Source: Lewinellaceae bacterium
GTDB lineage: Bacteria > Bacteroidota > Bacteroidia > Chitinophagales > Saprospiraceae
Direction of reading: 5' to 3'
Length of the DNA: 64,000 nt
Assembly (NCBI GenBank): GCA_020636435.1
Contig: JACJXX010000002.1
Coordinates: 124,001 to 188,000, forward strand
In this document: positions 62,408 through 64,000 of the stretch, piece after piece
Layout of the letters: the number at the start of each line of letters is the position of its first letter
Position numbering within the stretch: position 1 is the stretch's first letter
Made by a program: the position numbers and the translations under genes
The notes under the pieces: model-generated
Told to the model about the DNA's origin: nothing
What the model saw: the letters and a program-made list of their open reading frames with translations, nothing else
Databases searched by the model: none

Positions 62408-64000
<1,593 letters not shown>

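Overview
The window looks like a chromosomal segment of a gliding-lineage Bacteroidota, most likely near Saprospiraceae/Lewinellaceae. This is inferred from gldA, gldF and gldG genes, a GldN-like protein, a carboxypeptidase-regulatory-domain TonB receptor, FISUMP and DUF4340 domains, many Cys lipoproteins, octameric intergenic tandem repeats, and an abundance of caspase/CHAT peptidases. Most of the window is GC-rich. The stretch from about 9.3 to 17.5 kb is visibly AT-rich (apart from the insertion sequences) and looks acquired. No rRNA, tRNA or CRISPR array was seen.

Layout. 1-3.1 kb: a GAF-GAF histidine kinase (5' end outside the window) followed by a response regulator fused to a CHAT protease. 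3.1-8.6 kb: small accessory genes, gene fragments and MITE-like repeats. 8.6-10.4 kb: a Gp37/Gp68 (DUF5131) plus TcmP pair. 10.6-17.5 kb: a two-gene, defence-like operon on the minus strand. It pairs a DUF6615-like PD-(D/E)XK protein with a caspase of about 996 residues that carries degenerate repeats and a C-terminal membrane helix. The caspase gene is broken by two insertion sequences (an IS630-type and a zinc-finger DDE element with an 8-bp target duplication). Removing both, with one copy of each target duplication, restores a single frame exactly. An integron attC-like site directly follows the gene. 18-25 kb: lipoproteins, a thioredoxin-like protein, GNATs, a Ca/Na antiporter, and an acetyltransferase broken by a 157-bp MITE. 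26-38 kb: a minus-strand block with gldA, an unknown gene, gldF, gldG, a DUF4340 protein, a zinc phospholipase/nuclease-like protein, a second caspase (caspase, repeats, membrane helix, WG repeats, FISUMP) and DUF368; a GldN-like gene diverges from gldA. 38.9-42.4 kb: a membrane AraC regulator with two starch-binding-like modules next to a GH13 alpha-amylase. 42.9-48.4 kb: thiolase, SCO protein, NUDIX, S9 peptidase. 48.5-52.9 kb: a TPR-CHAT protease with an anti-sigma-like membrane protein and an exact 443-bp tandem duplication over the 3' end of the CHAT gene. 53-61 kb: TonB receptor flanked by HEPN/MNT remnants, a P-type H+-ATPase with small partners, a universal stress protein, and a glucosaminidase-LysM protein. 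61.6-64 kb: a LytTR regulator and a hybrid histidine kinase running off the end.

Themes. Four clan-CD peptidases (two CHAT, two caspase) sit in 64 kb, each joined to a different sensory or scaffold module. The window is also full of full-length-palindromic MITEs, which have broken one gene and shaped the end of another. All family names come from motif reading, not from database searches.
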